DNA from: Siphonodentalium dalli
Lineage: Eukaryota; Mollusca; Scaphopoda; Gadilida; Siphonodentaliidae
Length of the DNA stretch: 64,000 nt
Reading direction: 5' to 3'
Assembly (NCBI GenBank): GCA_032622095.1
Contig: CP136068.1
Coordinates: forward strand, 162,707,465 to 162,771,464
Positions 33,935 through 47,170 of the stretch are shown one piece after another. The notes under the pieces are model-generated. The model did no database searches and was not told the origin of the DNA. It saw only the letters and a program-made list of their open reading frames with translations. Every line of letters starts with the position of its first letter. The stretch's first letter is position 1. Position numbers and translations under genes: made by a program.

Positions 33935-34798
33935 ATGTCGTTAGACTAGGTAAATATGTATGATAATATGCTTGTTCCCGTTCTCTATCTGCACATATTT
34001 CTGTCAGAAAATGTATGCTAAAAATGAAGTGCAAACTTGTCGTTGTATTAACGTACCCTTTGCCCAATGAAAATAATGTTACTATATTACATCGGCACGG
34101 GAATTGTTCTGCCTAAATACAATTAACACACCAAAATGACACAATGTCATTTCGAGAGATTTTCAGAAGTAATCGAAATCACCTTTCTATATTATGCATG
34201 TGTGCGTTTGTAAGATACCATTCATATTAAGCTCTGTAAACGGTGGCCATTTTGGCGGCCATTTTAATGGGGTTAGCTTGGGTATTACGCTATAAACACT
34301 AATACATCCAATTGTATGATAAATAATCACAGTAATAGTTCACATCTAATGTGTACAATTTATCAGGTATATTCTTGAAGCTCACAGTTCTGAATAGCCA
34401 TATTAGACGCCATCTCGAAAACATATTTTTTGTTATGACAAATTGTATGATAAATTGGCATATTTTTTACATATTACAAACATTAAATACAGGTTATGTT
34501 GTATATTGAGATAGCCCTGCCATCGAGATTCCGATTGAGAGCATACATTTAAATTTTCCTGGTGATAAGATGTATGAAGAACTTCTGAAAATCTCTCAAA
34601 ATTACATTGTGTGTTCATTTTTTTAAGTAGAAAAATGTCCGTGCCGATAGAGTAACACTGTGTTCACTTGGCTAAGGGTACGTTTATACAACAACAGTTA
34701 TCACGTCATTTGTAGCCTAAATTTTCTCACAGAAATATGTGCAGATAATGAGCGGAAACATGCATATAATCATACATATTCACCTAGTCTAACGACAT
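33935..34798. mobile_element. Foldback element, about 860 bp
   Basis: ATGTCGTTAGACTAGG at the left end and CCTAGTCTAACGACAT at the right are exact complements. Inverted similarity continues for about 240 bases (CATACATATT, GCACATATTTCTGT, GAGAGATTTTCAGAAGT) with indels. The centre (about 34200-34560) has a TTTGGCGGCCATTTTAATGG block. No transposase and no clear target duplication. Confidence 0.75.
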
Positions 34799-37297
34799 AG
34801 TCTATGCTGTGCTGGGGGTGACCGTCGCACATCGGGGAAATTTATGCGACCTTCATTTTCTTATGGGAAAATTACTCTAGTTTCCGAATTCAGAGGGCAC
34901 CGAGCCGAGATAGGTGACCAAATGTAACTTTCACTATGTTTCATAAGGTACCCTACCTAAAAAATGACGTATTTTCAGAGGTTAACAGGCATTAACCAAC
35001 TGGTTAACATGGCATCAAAATAGGAGAGATTGTAAACATGTTTGCAAGTTATGGAACGAATATAGACACTTAATCAGATTCAACATCGTTTGCCTGCGTT
35101 CGTTCTGATTTCGTGACGTCATGGTAAAATATGTAGCGGCAGGGCAGAACCATCCGAGGACACGGATAATGTAATATTCCGTTCAAATCCTAGTTTAGGA
35201 TGTTAATAAAATCCAAGATGGCGTCCAAGATGGCCGCCAAATTTTATATTGGCACTCTGTGCACAACGAGTGTGCACACCGGACTGGAAAATCGCAAGTG
35301 CTTTATTGTAAGAGAACTTTATTTCATAGAGGCTGTATCGTAATGTGTATAAGTCAACTGGTTACGTAAAACCGATGATGGAGACCAAAATGGCCGCCAT
35401 AAAACTAAAAAAATGTTCCGATAAAATTAACGGCTTCCGAGTTGCAATGTTATGTCATCTGCATGTTATGAGTTTGTTTTAACTTATTCGTTCGTGCATA
35501 TATGTCTGTTGATAATGTGATCCGAATCCGATAAAACTGTTGGCATTGAGAAAGTAAATGCTCATTTTTTTTCTTTCTCAAAATCGACATGCAATGCCAA
35601 ATTGCCACAATGGGACCGTGTTTTAACCTGACACCCATGTTGTGGTACAATTCAACGTTCAGCTTGTTGATGAAACTGCTGACTTTTGTATTAGTACAAT
35701 AAGAATTGAAGCTAAAATGCCGACTAAATATACATATTCAGTCCTCAATAACCAATGTAGGTGTCCATGACAATGACTCATTAGACCCGCTTACACAAAG
35801 CGTCAAGCGATGGCAACCAATTTAGAATCCTGATAAGTGCGGGTATGCAAAGAATGGACAACTTAGTTTATATATCTCCTCAATGTTGTCAATGCGTACT
35901 GGGGTCATTGGTTTTCACGTTCAGTGGAGTGATGTTCCCTTGAAATAACCGAAACATATCACAAACAGACCTGACATAATACGTATCTGTGTCGTTATAT
36001 TCTCGCAGCTGCTATGGTCCCGTGAGACGTGGATTTATGCTTATTTGCATAAGCAGTTCATTGGCGTATTTGCTTAGCAGTACTTAAGTCTACGATACTG
36101 CTTGATATACACAGTTGCAGGTGTATTAATTATCTTATTGAATACACATTGACGACCAATAGTATAATTATTGTCCTGCTAATGTTCAATAGATCATGTA
36201 TGTCTGAGTAGTGGCTGATGACTGCGGCGATATACCTTCGCTTCCATATTATTTATATCATCCCGGCTGCCCAGAATTCACTTTGCTATCGCAATATAGT
36301 TAAACTCATCATATGCATTCAGTTTAACTTCATACAAGGCATTGGCCGTTTTGAATAATATAAAGTTACTTGGAGCTCACCCAAAGAATGTTGCACAGAA
36401 CCAACTTTCAGCGTTTAGTTGGAACAGGTTATATTATCAATATTATCAAAACGGACCCCTGATTTGTAAATGCTAATACTTTAAATGATAATAGTAAGTG
36501 TGACGCCTGGATATTGATTGTGTTAAGTACCATGAATTTTGGATGCATGAAAGTTGGTCTCACACTGTAGTTAATGCATGTCTCTCCGGCACACGTACAC
36601 AACTATGATAATCACGTACAGTACCCGAATGGGATACAACTATATCATCCAATTTATATATCAGTATGGAGCAATGTAGGCAATTATCCAAAGATGAAAG
36701 TACAAGGATTAGAAATCCACACAGTTAGAGAAGACGTGATCAAAATGTCATATACTCAGTTGCGCAGGCATTATAATGATGCTTGTCCCTTTCGCTGATG
36801 CTGATCCATTCAACCAACGGGGTGACAACCCGTTGGTCACATGATACCAGCCACAGCCGCGGTATTAGTTGGCTCACAAGACCAGACTACACAATGTTTT
36901 CTTATCAAAATAGAGTATATCCACTATAGGTGTATGTTAGACATTCTCGAGAAATATACTAGCCGCGGAATACTTTAACACAAACAATAAGTAGCAGCTC
37001 CTTTGCACGATCACCAATTTTCTGCAATGGAACAGCCTACTTATCTGATGATTCTGTTAATTGTCCCCAGGATACAATTTACGATATGCGTGAAACACAT
37101 ATATGTATCTGACCTAAATCATATATGCAAGCAAGCGATTATCACAAATATTAGATAATGTACATAGGCGTGGTAGTTATTGTGTCCATTCATCTAAGTA
37201 GAAGTCCCAGAAAACAATTGATTTTGAATCCTTATATTTAGCTTAATATTGGGGAATTTGAAGGCGTAATGGGTCGGTATATTTTGAGTAAGTTTAC
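34799..37297. other. Unassigned; fragments of CCAAGATGGC repeats
   Basis: 35210-35245 and 35370-35395 carry AAGATGGC / AAAATGGCCGCCA motifs like those at 8-200. The 74-codon frame at 36574-36798 (+) has no recognisable domain. No other feature supported. Confidence 0.35.
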
Positions 37298-37453
37298 CTT
37301 GTGAGCACCATACAATCAAACCAGGTTCCATCGTTGCATGTGGCGACGGTCCTATATTCGACAATGACACACTTTCTTGTCAAGTTATTGTCGTTGGATT
37401 GAATGTGTGAAATATCTAGACAATCACAGTCGGACATTTGATGGCTGCTGGAC
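37298..37453 (-). CDS. Candidate cysteine-rich internal exon
   Basis: On the - strand, TGTAATTTTAATAG| precedes and CACAAG|GTAAAC follows a 156-base open stretch. Both implied introns are phase 2, so the exon is symmetric and could encode a shuffled module. It holds five cysteines (SDCDCLD, RKCVIVE, ATCND, DCMVL) and reads like a secreted domain, but I do not recognise the family. An intron-length (about 140 bases) step upstream leads to another donor-like site (37591-37600), though the sequence before it does not look coding. Partner exons were not found. Confidence 0.35.
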
Positions 37454-38968
37454 CTATTAAAATTACACACAAATAATGCAAACATGTTTTCCCTTTGAAA
37501 ACCAGTTAAGTGTTACATTTAATATATTGATTTATTTTCGACAAAGGATACGCTATTAAAGTTAATTTGTCTTCAAAATTGTCGATTCTAACTCACCACC
37601 TTATTAAATCGAAAAAAGAAATATTTCTTATAATTTGAATTTAGTCCCAATATTAATAAAATACGTCCAGTTTTCAATTATATATACCCATGTCATTTAT
37701 AAATTACTTGTGATAAACAATTACGTGTTGGGAAAAATCACGTATCCAGCTGAAGAGTAAGTTTATAGCATCATGTGATTGGTCAGGTCGATTGAAATCA
37801 AAAATACTGTCACAGTGGACTAACAAGCGTGCAATTGCAGTCCGCGCATGAATCGCAACTTCTTGGCTTATTGTACTTTGCAGAAATTCCCGCGCACATG
37901 TGCCAACCAGCTGTTTTACAGTGTTCCCCCGAGTTGGCAGCTAATGATTAAATTATGTCTATATAACATCCGAATATCAACTTAATTGTGTCACCCGGCT
38001 ATGTAGATCCGCTAGATGTATATTACTCAGTGCTGACAATTACCAGCATGATGAAATCATGTAATCGGTGGTTAAACTACGAATGGACAGGCCTTATCCA
38101 ATAATATGATAATATGCCAGGCATATAGAACGACCCCGTCATAATAGTAAGAATTATATATGTATTGAATACGGGTGCTTTACATAATCATTATGATATG
38201 AACACCATAAATGAACACCATTGATATGAAGTGGGAAGTAGTAAACATAAACATCGTATTGGCTGCATGTCTGGATTCTGGCCCGCAGAGACAAATGACG
38301 CTTTCACGTCATTACGCCGTAACTGCCTTCATTTTGTTAACAAATGAAACTGATATAATATAATATGAACCTATGTAGGACACATTCATAACAACTTATA
38401 GTTTATAAATGAATAAATACATCAGTTGTCCATTGCCTCATATCAGAAGTTGTGAAGTAGAAAATTCGTTTCATATCTGATTCCGCGATTTTGTGAAACC
38501 GCTGCCGGAAGTCACGTGATTTTCTCACGAAAATGTTGTGTAAATAAAACTTGCTCCTTCACGGTATACTGTAGTTTATGTGTGACGTCACAAGTACGCA
38601 CACCCGCCTGTTACCTATACATGACCCGAGCTCGCGTGCCGAACGGGGTCGTTATAAAATATGACAGAAACTTGACCAAATGGATGAACATCATAACAAA
38701 CGCTCAATAGATGTATTAATATATTGCGACAGCGACGTGAAACCTGAACAGCCGGTGTGAAATGAAATGATATGGAAGTGATGGCATAAACCTGTGAATT
38801 AACTCATCAACCACTGCTGAGACATCCATGGATATAGTACGTTGATGGGAAATTGATTTAAACTATCGTTTGCAACTGCGAATAGTTCATAAAATGTGTA
38901 TTTGCAACGAACATGTAACCATTCATTGTTATCTAAATCCTCATAGTTGGGAAGTACTAAACAAATAC
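37454..38968. other. Unassigned sequence
   Basis: Short AT-rich frames only; nothing convincing on either strand. Confidence 0.35.
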
Positions 38969-40463
38969 GAACTAGAGGTCAGATTCCATGGAATCAGATA
39001 TACTTCCATGGTATTCCATCCCATCCCATGTGAGTGTTATGCGTATATGTGTGTTCCTCTTCATGCGAATGCATATTGGTGCCTTACGATCCGATGGTGG
39101 ACTTGCATTGACATTTCTTAATTTAATATCATATTTTGGTACTTCTGTCTGTCTGTTTGTTTGTCTGTCAGCTATGGCCGGGAAAACTGCTGGACGGATT
39201 TTGACGAAATCTGATAAATGTGGGTACTTTTGTCCAGGGAGTGTTTTGGACGGGTCGAATCGTGACCCCTTACCTGACATTTGTCTTCAAAAAGGACAAT
39301 CGAAGGTCAAATCGGGTAAAACAGACGGATTTTCACGAAATTAGATACCTATGGGTACTTTTGTCTGGGGAGTCTTTTGGGCGGGTCAAGTCGTGACCCC
39401 GACCTGACATTGACATTCGAAATGGTAAGTTCAAGGTCAAATCGAGTAAAACGATCGGATTTCGACGAAATTTTATACCTAGGAAAACTTTTGTCCGGGG
39501 AGTGTTTTGGACAGGTCAAATCGTGACAATAGGTTACTTTTACAGTAGAGCGGACATACCTATATAGTATATCGGTGAGCATATTCATGCATTTGCCTTG
39601 CTCCTTGCTAAGTCCGTTTGAATTTGCGTCATGAACAGAGGGTTTGAATTTGAGTAATATATATCACCCGTTACAACGTTATACGCTACCAGTGTTAAAC
39701 CGCTCAATATAAATCATTAAAAAGTGTACTAATCTTGCGTTTAGATATTACTTATCACATCCACTCATCGAAAAGTTTTTATCTCAATATATGATTTTCG
39801 GAGTAATTTTGCCCATTTGATCTTCGGTGGAATTTTCAAAATCTGAACCCACCCGACACAAACACTCACTTGAGCAGGTTGCGTTTATATTAGAGAGGTC
39901 AAATTTTAGAGGCATACCTACAGTATACCGGCTTATTTACCACCGCATTAAACTCGCGCCTACATCAGCCCGTTTGGATTTGGGGCTAAAAATCGGCTAG
40001 TGATAGACTACAGAAGTATACATATTTATGATATATAGCGTTGTCACGAGTAAACCGTTCCATCTGAAAATTAGAAAATCGCCCTCTGGATGCGCGTGAA
40101 CACTAGCCATCAGATGTACTCGTAAAAGTTTTTTATCTCGATGTTTGAATTCACCCCCCTTTGCAATTTTCGTGGAATTTTCCTAAAGTCTCAACCCACA
40201 CTGACACGAATTCTCCGTTGGGCATATTACATTTATAGTATAGCCGTCAAACTTCTGGGACGTACATAGAGTATGTCAACGTACATGCTACGACATTATC
40301 TTGCTCTTTAATCACCCGGTTTGAATTTGGCGGGAAACATAGTTGCAATATTTCCGCACCCCGTAACGCGGAAAGTCCTGGGTAAAAACATGTTTAGGCG
40401 GTATATTCGAGTTAGAATGACTCGTCCAATTCGGAATATGCAATAAAAAAATTTGAGCTCTAC

Positions 40464-40502
<39 letters not shown>

Positions 40503-41073
40503 GGTTTATTCATCCTGGTGTGTAGTGTGTCCCTATTTATGGGCGGTAACTCTTCAGGGAAAGCGCGGACACAAGTTTTTATGCCCGTGGGCAGTAGTGC
40601 ATATCGAGATGTGCATACGGTCTAATTTTCGATGCTCTGCTTCTTATAATTTCCGAGATAATAAAATGACATTTTTTCAAATAAAGGGAGATAACTCCTC
40701 GCTGAAAGTGCGGACAAAATCGTTATGGGCCATAGGCATAGAACTCGTGTACCCCAACCTACTTACCAAGTTTTAGTGTCATACTTATACTTTTCGAGTA
40801 ATAGTGATTACAAAAGTGTCAAGTATAATAATAATAATAAGAATAATAATAATAATAACAATGAAAAATAATCAAAAAAGGGCCATAACTCCGCCAAGAA
40901 ACATTGGGCGGAAATCCTGATACCATTATATTTAGTAAACCTTCGATGCCTACATTCGCTAGAGATTTCGCGTTCCTACTGCAATCAGTTTCTGAGTATT
41001 TCGAAATAAACGGAAAACGACCTCAGTAGAAAAACAATATACTTCCTTGGTTACACCATGGAAGTATAATTAG
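38969..41073 (-). mobile_element. Composite repeat element B
   Basis: Inverted relative of element A. It begins AACTAGAGGTCAGATTCCAT, passes through Helitron-like monomers with a TCTG/TTTG tract (39125-39530), the 350-bp-type monomers (39530-40390), a run of about 27 A (40470-40498), the block shared with 5880-6215, an AAT-rich run, and ends with the hairpin terminus TATACTTCC...GGAAGTATA near 41037-41069. That last part (40855-41070) is missing from A but matches 5456-5675, so B is the fuller copy. Confidence 0.75.
39125..39535 (+). mobile_element. Helitron-like monomers within element B
   Basis: TCATATTTTGGTACTTCTG, a TCTG/TTTG tract and about three 130-bp monomers (GGGTACTTTTGTC, GACGGGTC) match the element at 9039-9422 in opposite orientation. 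The terminal hairpin and CTAG are absent; the sequence passes straight into element B monomers. Confidence 0.65.
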
Positions 41074-41279
41074 AACTGGTTATGCAAACACCCATTTCCG
41101 TGCGTGGTGGCATCCCAAGAAAATGTAGATAAAACAATTTTAGTTCGGTCTAAATTGCTGGTGATTATTGTCCGTTATTACATTGGAACATAGAACGTAG
41201 AAACCAACTACCATGGTAAGCAATTGCAACATTAGCGGGGTACTGTAATGTGAACAAAGTTACCCAACCTTTTGGTATA

Positions 41280-41790
41280 AACAACATATCCGCAATTATT
41301 GGGAGTAGAGATAGGTGCTTTTGTATTCATTTGTGCCGAATTTCCCTAAAACAGTGACTTTTTGCTGAATTTTGGGGTGAGGGTTGAAATAATCTTACAT
41401 AACACATCACTTGTTAAATATGATGGCATATTCAGCATACTGTCGTATGCGGTATATATATCCGCACTTTCTAGACTATAAACGATATCCTTGATCAAAA
41501 CAATATTGATCTATCGCCCATTAAGTGAGGCAAAAAAAATGAAAAATTGCGCTGTTTTCTCTATTTTTACAATAAATCTAAAAAACATCTTCTTTATATT
41601 TGAGAAATCGTGCCACTTTCATAGTAAGTATCTAGAGGTATGTAGACTACAATAGTTTGGCGCAAAATGTTCGCGTTTCTATACTTTTATTTCTCATTTT
41701 GCCGAATTTTACCAAAAGAGGGATTTTTGCTGAATTTTGGAACTTAATAAGCTAAAATCATCTTTTGCATCATTTGTATATTTCACACCG
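41280..41790. repeat. Degenerate direct repeat, about 365 bp
   Basis: TTTTTGCTGAATTTTGG occurs near 41357 and 41726, each preceded by a TGCCGAATTT block and a TTTTGTATTCATTT-like block. Two old copies. Confidence 0.45.
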
Positions 41791-41929
41791 GGTCCTGCTC
41801 GATGCGGAATGGCATAACCTTCCCAATGGTGTATCACAAGCTTGTGTGTGGTGCCGATGGACTAAACTTTCTGAAATCGGTTCCGTCCACTTCACTATTT
41901 CCCCAGCGTAGCCTGACTAAGTGTCAACA

Positions 41930-42640
41930 TTGGTCTTTATCGCTCTACTAATTTCTATCATTTCATCGGTATGAATTCCATATCCAATTATCCACATATA
42001 AACAACCCAACCTCTAATCCCGGTCCAATTTTTTTTATCGCTATAGTCACGTTACGTAATATTTTATCACATGATACTTGTACTTATATGTCTATGGTAT
42101 TACTATAGTATACCATATACGTATATCAAATGCTATTCCTTTCTCTATAATCCTGGTGCCATCTATAGAGATAGAGATCATTTCAGACCCCCCCCCCCCC
42201 CAATTTTATATCATTGCCGCTTTAGTACAGTCGCGATGCATTACATGGCAACATCGCTCTACTAATTTATGTCAGTTCATCGGTACAAACCCCTTTTTCT
42301 CCGAGTCCATATAGCCAACCCAACATCTAATCCCGGCCTAAATTATATTTTTTATTTTCATCGGTATAGTTGTGTTACATACATATTTTTATCATTTGAT
42401 TCTAATTTGCATTGTACCACTATAGAAGTCCATAAATGACTATTCTGGCATTATATAGAGATGACTAAGATTCTGACCCCCCCCCCCATATTGTATAGCC
42501 TTGTTGCAACAGTAGAGTTGAGATGCATAATATGTCAACATTGGTCATTATCGCTCTACAAATTTATATCGGTTCAACCCTTAGTTCCCTGTATCGCCCA
42601 CCCATCCAATAGCTTATCAATACCACTCAGGACAGTGGGT
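41930..42640 (-). repeat. Diverged relatives of the 59-64 kb satellite
   Basis: The reverse complement contains two units with GAGCGATA.., GACCAATGTTGAC-like, TGATGCAT, a G run with TCA, and TCTAGAGATGGTGCC-like blocks, in the order seen in monomers such as 61040-61180. They end where the LINE remnant begins. Confidence 0.6.
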
Positions 42641-43700
42641 GTTTTTCCTCAATTAATTGAATTTCTTGTTGTCATAAGGGCTGTGAATTTGCCGATTTCC
42701 CTTTCAGTTCCCTTTTCATTGTTTTCGAACGTTTCTAATCTGAACATCATCAATTCGTTTTGAGTGTCACTGCTATTAAAAGCTGCAATAGCCTTATCTG
42801 AGCTTTCAGTGGTCCATTTCAGCGCATAATTCATTTTGTTATACTTAAAAATGTGTTCCTTTTCGTGCACATTTACTGTCGGATAATATAGGTGCAGAGC
42901 CAACTGATTATGATCAGAATATTCATTCGGTGATTTAATGCAAAAATAAGCCACGTCTGAATAATATCGTTCCGAAATTAGAACATAGTCAACAACGCTA
43001 CATCCATTGTACTTATAGCTCGTGAAATTACCAAAAAGATACCCCGTTGTTCTTCCATTTACAATACGCAGAGATGAAGATTTGCATAGCGAGATAAGAT
43101 GTCTACCAAATGAATTCGTATGTGCATCCAAATTTTCTCGAGGGATTACATCTATTTTATAATATTTTGGCAAAGGGATATATTTGTCACTGTCATTTGC
43201 AACAAAGTCCTTAATTTTTCATGTTTGCTCATTGAAGTAACCACTACAAATGACCATATCGCTTTGCTGATATTTACTCAACCATAGTTCAAGAGACGTA
43301 AACGTTGTTTTTTGTTGTTCACTATTATCCATTATGACGAGTTTATTGGAGGAATGTACCGGTATGCTGAAATGAAAAAAATTATATTGACGATTTCTCC
43401 ATTGAATTCAACTGCTATATCATACTCGCCCAAACGATCCATTTCGTGTATTATTGAAGGCAGTAAAACGCGACACCACCTTTCATCAAGTTGCATCAAG
43501 TTTCTACTAATTTCAATACAATGGTATCCTGATATTTGGGTCTCAGATGCATCTTTATGCCACGTTTCGCATATTGTAATGAAATCATATTTAAATATTT
43601 TAAAAAAAATTCAATATCTCTAGATTTATGCACAAATCCTTGTGCATTCCACGATGTAAAGACAATTCTACATCGTAATTGGTGCATTACCATGGACCAC
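42641..43700 (-). pseudogene. LINE ORF2 remnant: APE-type endonuclease
   Basis: Read on the - strand, TSWNAQGFVHKSRD (43655 region) is the endonuclease start, followed in other frames by a decayed FNEQT (normally GDFNART), then a 174-codon open stretch (43173-42649) with NGRTTGYLFG, SVVDYVL and EYSDHNQL, the C-terminal catalytic motifs of APE endonucleases in non-LTR retrotransposons. The protein nicks target DNA for target-primed reverse transcription. Stops and frameshifts at 43173-43496 make it non-functional. The reverse transcriptase that should follow is absent; satellite-related sequence starts instead. Confidence 0.8.
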
Positions 43701-43779
43701 GATGATAACGCTGGTTTCGATGTGTACTAGCTTCCTGTCACTTATGTCTTTCGGCATTTTGTTCAAAATATTGCTGACC

Positions 43780-45190
43780 CATGTCTGTGATGCATGGTTG
43801 AGCAGGCAAATGTCCGAGCGTGTTTACCAAGTTTTGCTAATACGGTCGCACCTTTTTGGTTCGGGTGCCAGTTATCTTTATATAGCATGTCGTTCACTCC
43901 ATCGTCTTCCTACGAAAATCACTGTGTTAATATGATTTTAGTGTAGAGTAGGTAGAATTGATGAGACCTTGATCTCCGCCCCGTGGAATCTTTTCCTCAA
44001 CGTTGTCGCCAGTGAAATTACTTCATCGTTGGTAACCATGATCCCATTTCTGCATGAATTTACTTCCGATGTGAACAGTTATTTTCTCAACATTAACAAA
44101 CGCCAATCACCATTTAACCACTCAATCAACTCATCGATGCACTGCCCGGGAGTGACAACAGTTGTAGTGTCGCCATTCTCTGGGGATCAATTCCGCCTAG
44201 TACAGAATCGCCAACAAGTACATGTAAGGGCAATTGAACATCATTTAAACGATAGTGTTGTTGGTATGTTTTCTACTTCCCCAGCTGTTTCCACGAATTC
44301 CTTGTAGATTCATTCACTTGATTTATCATTCCTCTCTCAGAAACATCAGGAGGAGGAGACAAGACGAAATGATCGCACTCATTAGATGCACAGCAAATTT
44401 GACTGTCCAGTTGACTGCTCGGAATATGATTTGGTTCCAGGTTTTGAATTGTTATCTGACTCCGCTTCTGAGTTACAATGTCTTTTTTTGGGACGGATTG
44501 TGACGACGTGTCTTGTGACTGTGAAAATTTCGCAGCGTCTTGTTTAAGACAATCCAGTTCCTCGCCGAACTCAGTCTTCAAGCCAGACATTTCATTCCTG
44601 AGTTTACGATTTTCATTTTTTATGTTAACGCTGTCCTTCTTGATTTCTTTTATCTTGTTAGAAAGTTCTTTTCGTACCTTAGTCATTCCATTTTTCAATG
44701 CATTGTGTTCATGTTCCATTCCTTCAGTCTTGGAGTTGAGGTCTTGCACATTTATTTTCACTAAGTTTTATATCTGAGTCCGCAAATTGTAGACTGACTG
44801 ATCAAATTATTGTCGCTCTCCTTTTGAGATAACTGAATTTCTTCTACACAGATGCCCAAATCGTCAACAGACTTCTTTAAAGTAGTAGCTGACAAGAAGT
44901 TTGCATTCGACGAGGGAAGTATGCGTATTAAGGATGCGTAAATTGACCTGTCTTTTTGGTGTTGTAAAGAACGCTTTCCTGTAATCTGCATAGCTACCGC
45001 ATCGCATATACGGTGTACTTGATACAGGTACCATTGACTTTATACACGATAACAGTTCGTTGTTCAGTGATTTCGAATCCTCATACTGTTGATCAAATGT
45101 TCTCTCATGTATATCTGGTAAATGATTTTGAAGCCACCATTCCACACTGACTTTAGAACCCTGTATCAATTTGTTTGTCTCTGACGACAT
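43780..45190 (-). pseudogene. LINE ORF1 remnant: coiled coil plus SGNH hydrolase
   Basis: On the - strand, 45190-44864 and 44991-44761 are open in successive frames. 44761-44273 is a charged coiled coil (KVRKELSNKIKEIKK) with a polar linker. Continuing to 43780, scattered over three frames, are SGNH/GDSL blocks: LVGDSVLGGIDP (nucleophile Ser, about 44200), VTPGQ.IDELIEWLN, TVHIGSKF (block III, Asn lost), IKVSSILPTLH and DNWHPNQKG (catalytic Asp/His). ORF1 proteins with a coiled coil and an esterase are known from CR1/L2-group LINEs and related elements. At least three frameshifts and stops show it is dead. It lies directly upstream of the endonuclease remnant in the same orientation. Confidence 0.75.
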
Positions 45191-46899
45191 GCAGTTTTAC
45201 TCTGGTTGATTTAGTCCCAGGGATACATAACTGATCCTCCACTAATCGTTTTTCGCTTGATTTATCATACACCTCCAGATAACACCACCATCTCCACATG
45301 CGAAATTGGGTCCTAATATTTATCAGTTACCCCTTGAACATAATGATCAAATGTGTCTGTATCCAGACTGAGTGTGATCGTGACTTACTGAGCTCAATTC
45401 TTTACTTCAATTTTGTGAATATCTTTCCTCAAACCCTCACTCTTTCTTGTATTAAGTCTGCCAACTACCAGAGAAGTCTTGTATTCTTCTCTTCCGTCCG
45501 AGCTAACGGCGATTTCATCTTTTTCTTCCGAATTCACCAAGAATTTCACCTCGATTCATCTCCGGGCTAGTATTTTTTTCCATTTAAATCTTTATTTCCC
45601 CTTTGTTTCCTGTTCATCCGATGTCCACCTGATAGTATATAGAACAACACGAGATGTTTTTGCTTCAAGTGGACTACGTATTGTCAAATTTATATTGAAA
45701 TCATGATTTATGGCTTAGCCACGTGCCTGAGCCGAGGCGATTCTGCTCGACTGAAACGGCATGAAAGAGACAATAATACTATTTCGGATGCCATGCACTT
45801 GGTGTCGCGAGTGGCTCCGCCTAATTGTGACAATGGATACTAATCCATGCACGCGAGGATCACTGGGTCGAAGACTGAAATAATGCCTGAAGGGTGGTTC
45901 CGTCTTGTTTATTATTGGTTACAGCTTAAACAAAATATTTCGAACATGTCTATGTTCTTTGGAATTATTTATAGAGTGTCGTGTAGTCCACATGTAAGAC
46001 AAATACATAAAAATACCTTAATATTAGTTTATAGTTATACCAAAAGGGGGTGCTTTTTCATTTTCTATGGGTATAAATGCTGCTATATTTGCTGCAATGT
46101 TGCATCTAATTTGTTAATATATAGCGTGTCTTACTCATTTGGATCTTAAACATGTTCAAATGTTGAAATGATAATTTACTTGGGGAAATTATTACTGGAC
46201 ATAAAAGGTGTAAGCGGGTGTGATAACTTCTTTGTTCCGAGCTATTCAGATAGATGTGATTTCCAACAATTTTCCCCAAGAAAAAGGCATGTGGTCAAAA
46301 ATACATGTAAAATAATATATATGCTGGCCCATGCTGTGCAGATCTCCCTGTAGGTATTCAATGGTCTCTGTCCTGTATCTGGGATGAAAATTTACTAAAT
46401 GAACCCATATCTGAGGATGCTTCATTACGTTTTAAGGGTACTATGCTGCTTTGTTGTCAGTACTGTGGTTTTCCCGGCATCTCATGCACTGCTTGAGGAG
46501 AAAGCAAGTTATCCATTGTGGTTTATCACAGGATCCAATTTGATCGTCCGCAAGACCCGCAATAGAAGGTAGATAGTTGGTAAACTACAGTAAGGGAACC
46601 GTGCAATGCCATATCTTTGGACAGGAAATTAAAGCCGTAAAAAATCTAGTTATTTAATTATTGGCAATGATGGGGTTAGTCCATTGTCAAAATATTACAG
46701 CTCATCCACACCAAATGAATATTTGATTTATATATATATTCTGATACATAAAAAGCTAAATCTATACAGAATGAACCTTAAAATTACTATTTTTGAGATC
46801 ATAATTGCTACTCCTCTTGCATTGAAAATTAAAATATTCAGTCTATCTATTTAAAGTTTCTTTTAGGCTTAGAATGGGCTCAACCATCATCATTTTCAG
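45191..46899. other. Unassigned, includes possible LINE 5' flank
   Basis: The LINE 5' limit could not be fixed; sequence to about 45600 may belong to it. No further gene or repeat was recognised. Confidence 0.35.
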
Positions 46900-47170
46900 G
46901 TTTCTTCTCCGTGGAGGTAACATCTTTGTGCTATGTCACTCTTGGAGGGTACTTTCTCCATCAAGAGAGTCAGAGTGCCATCACTCGAGGATTGTTAATT
47001 TTACTTCTCTGGAGTGATAGGTCGCCTTCCCGTGCTGTCCAAAAACCGCAAGGTTGACTCTCCGGAGAGGTAAAATATTAACTATCCTTTGAGGGGTAGG
47101 CTAAACTGCACCCCGGAAGTGCACTATTTCACCACCCCTCCAAAAGGGGTAAATTATAAACACCGCTTGG
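46900..47170. repeat. Short repeats with GGAGGGGT motifs, left part
   Basis: Many GGAGGGG/CCCCTCC motifs occur on both strands. GTGCACTATTTCACCACCCC (47126) has an inverted partner at about 48220-48245 (GGGGTGGTTAAATAGTGCAC). The two may bound one foldback element of about 1.3 kb. Confidence 0.45.
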
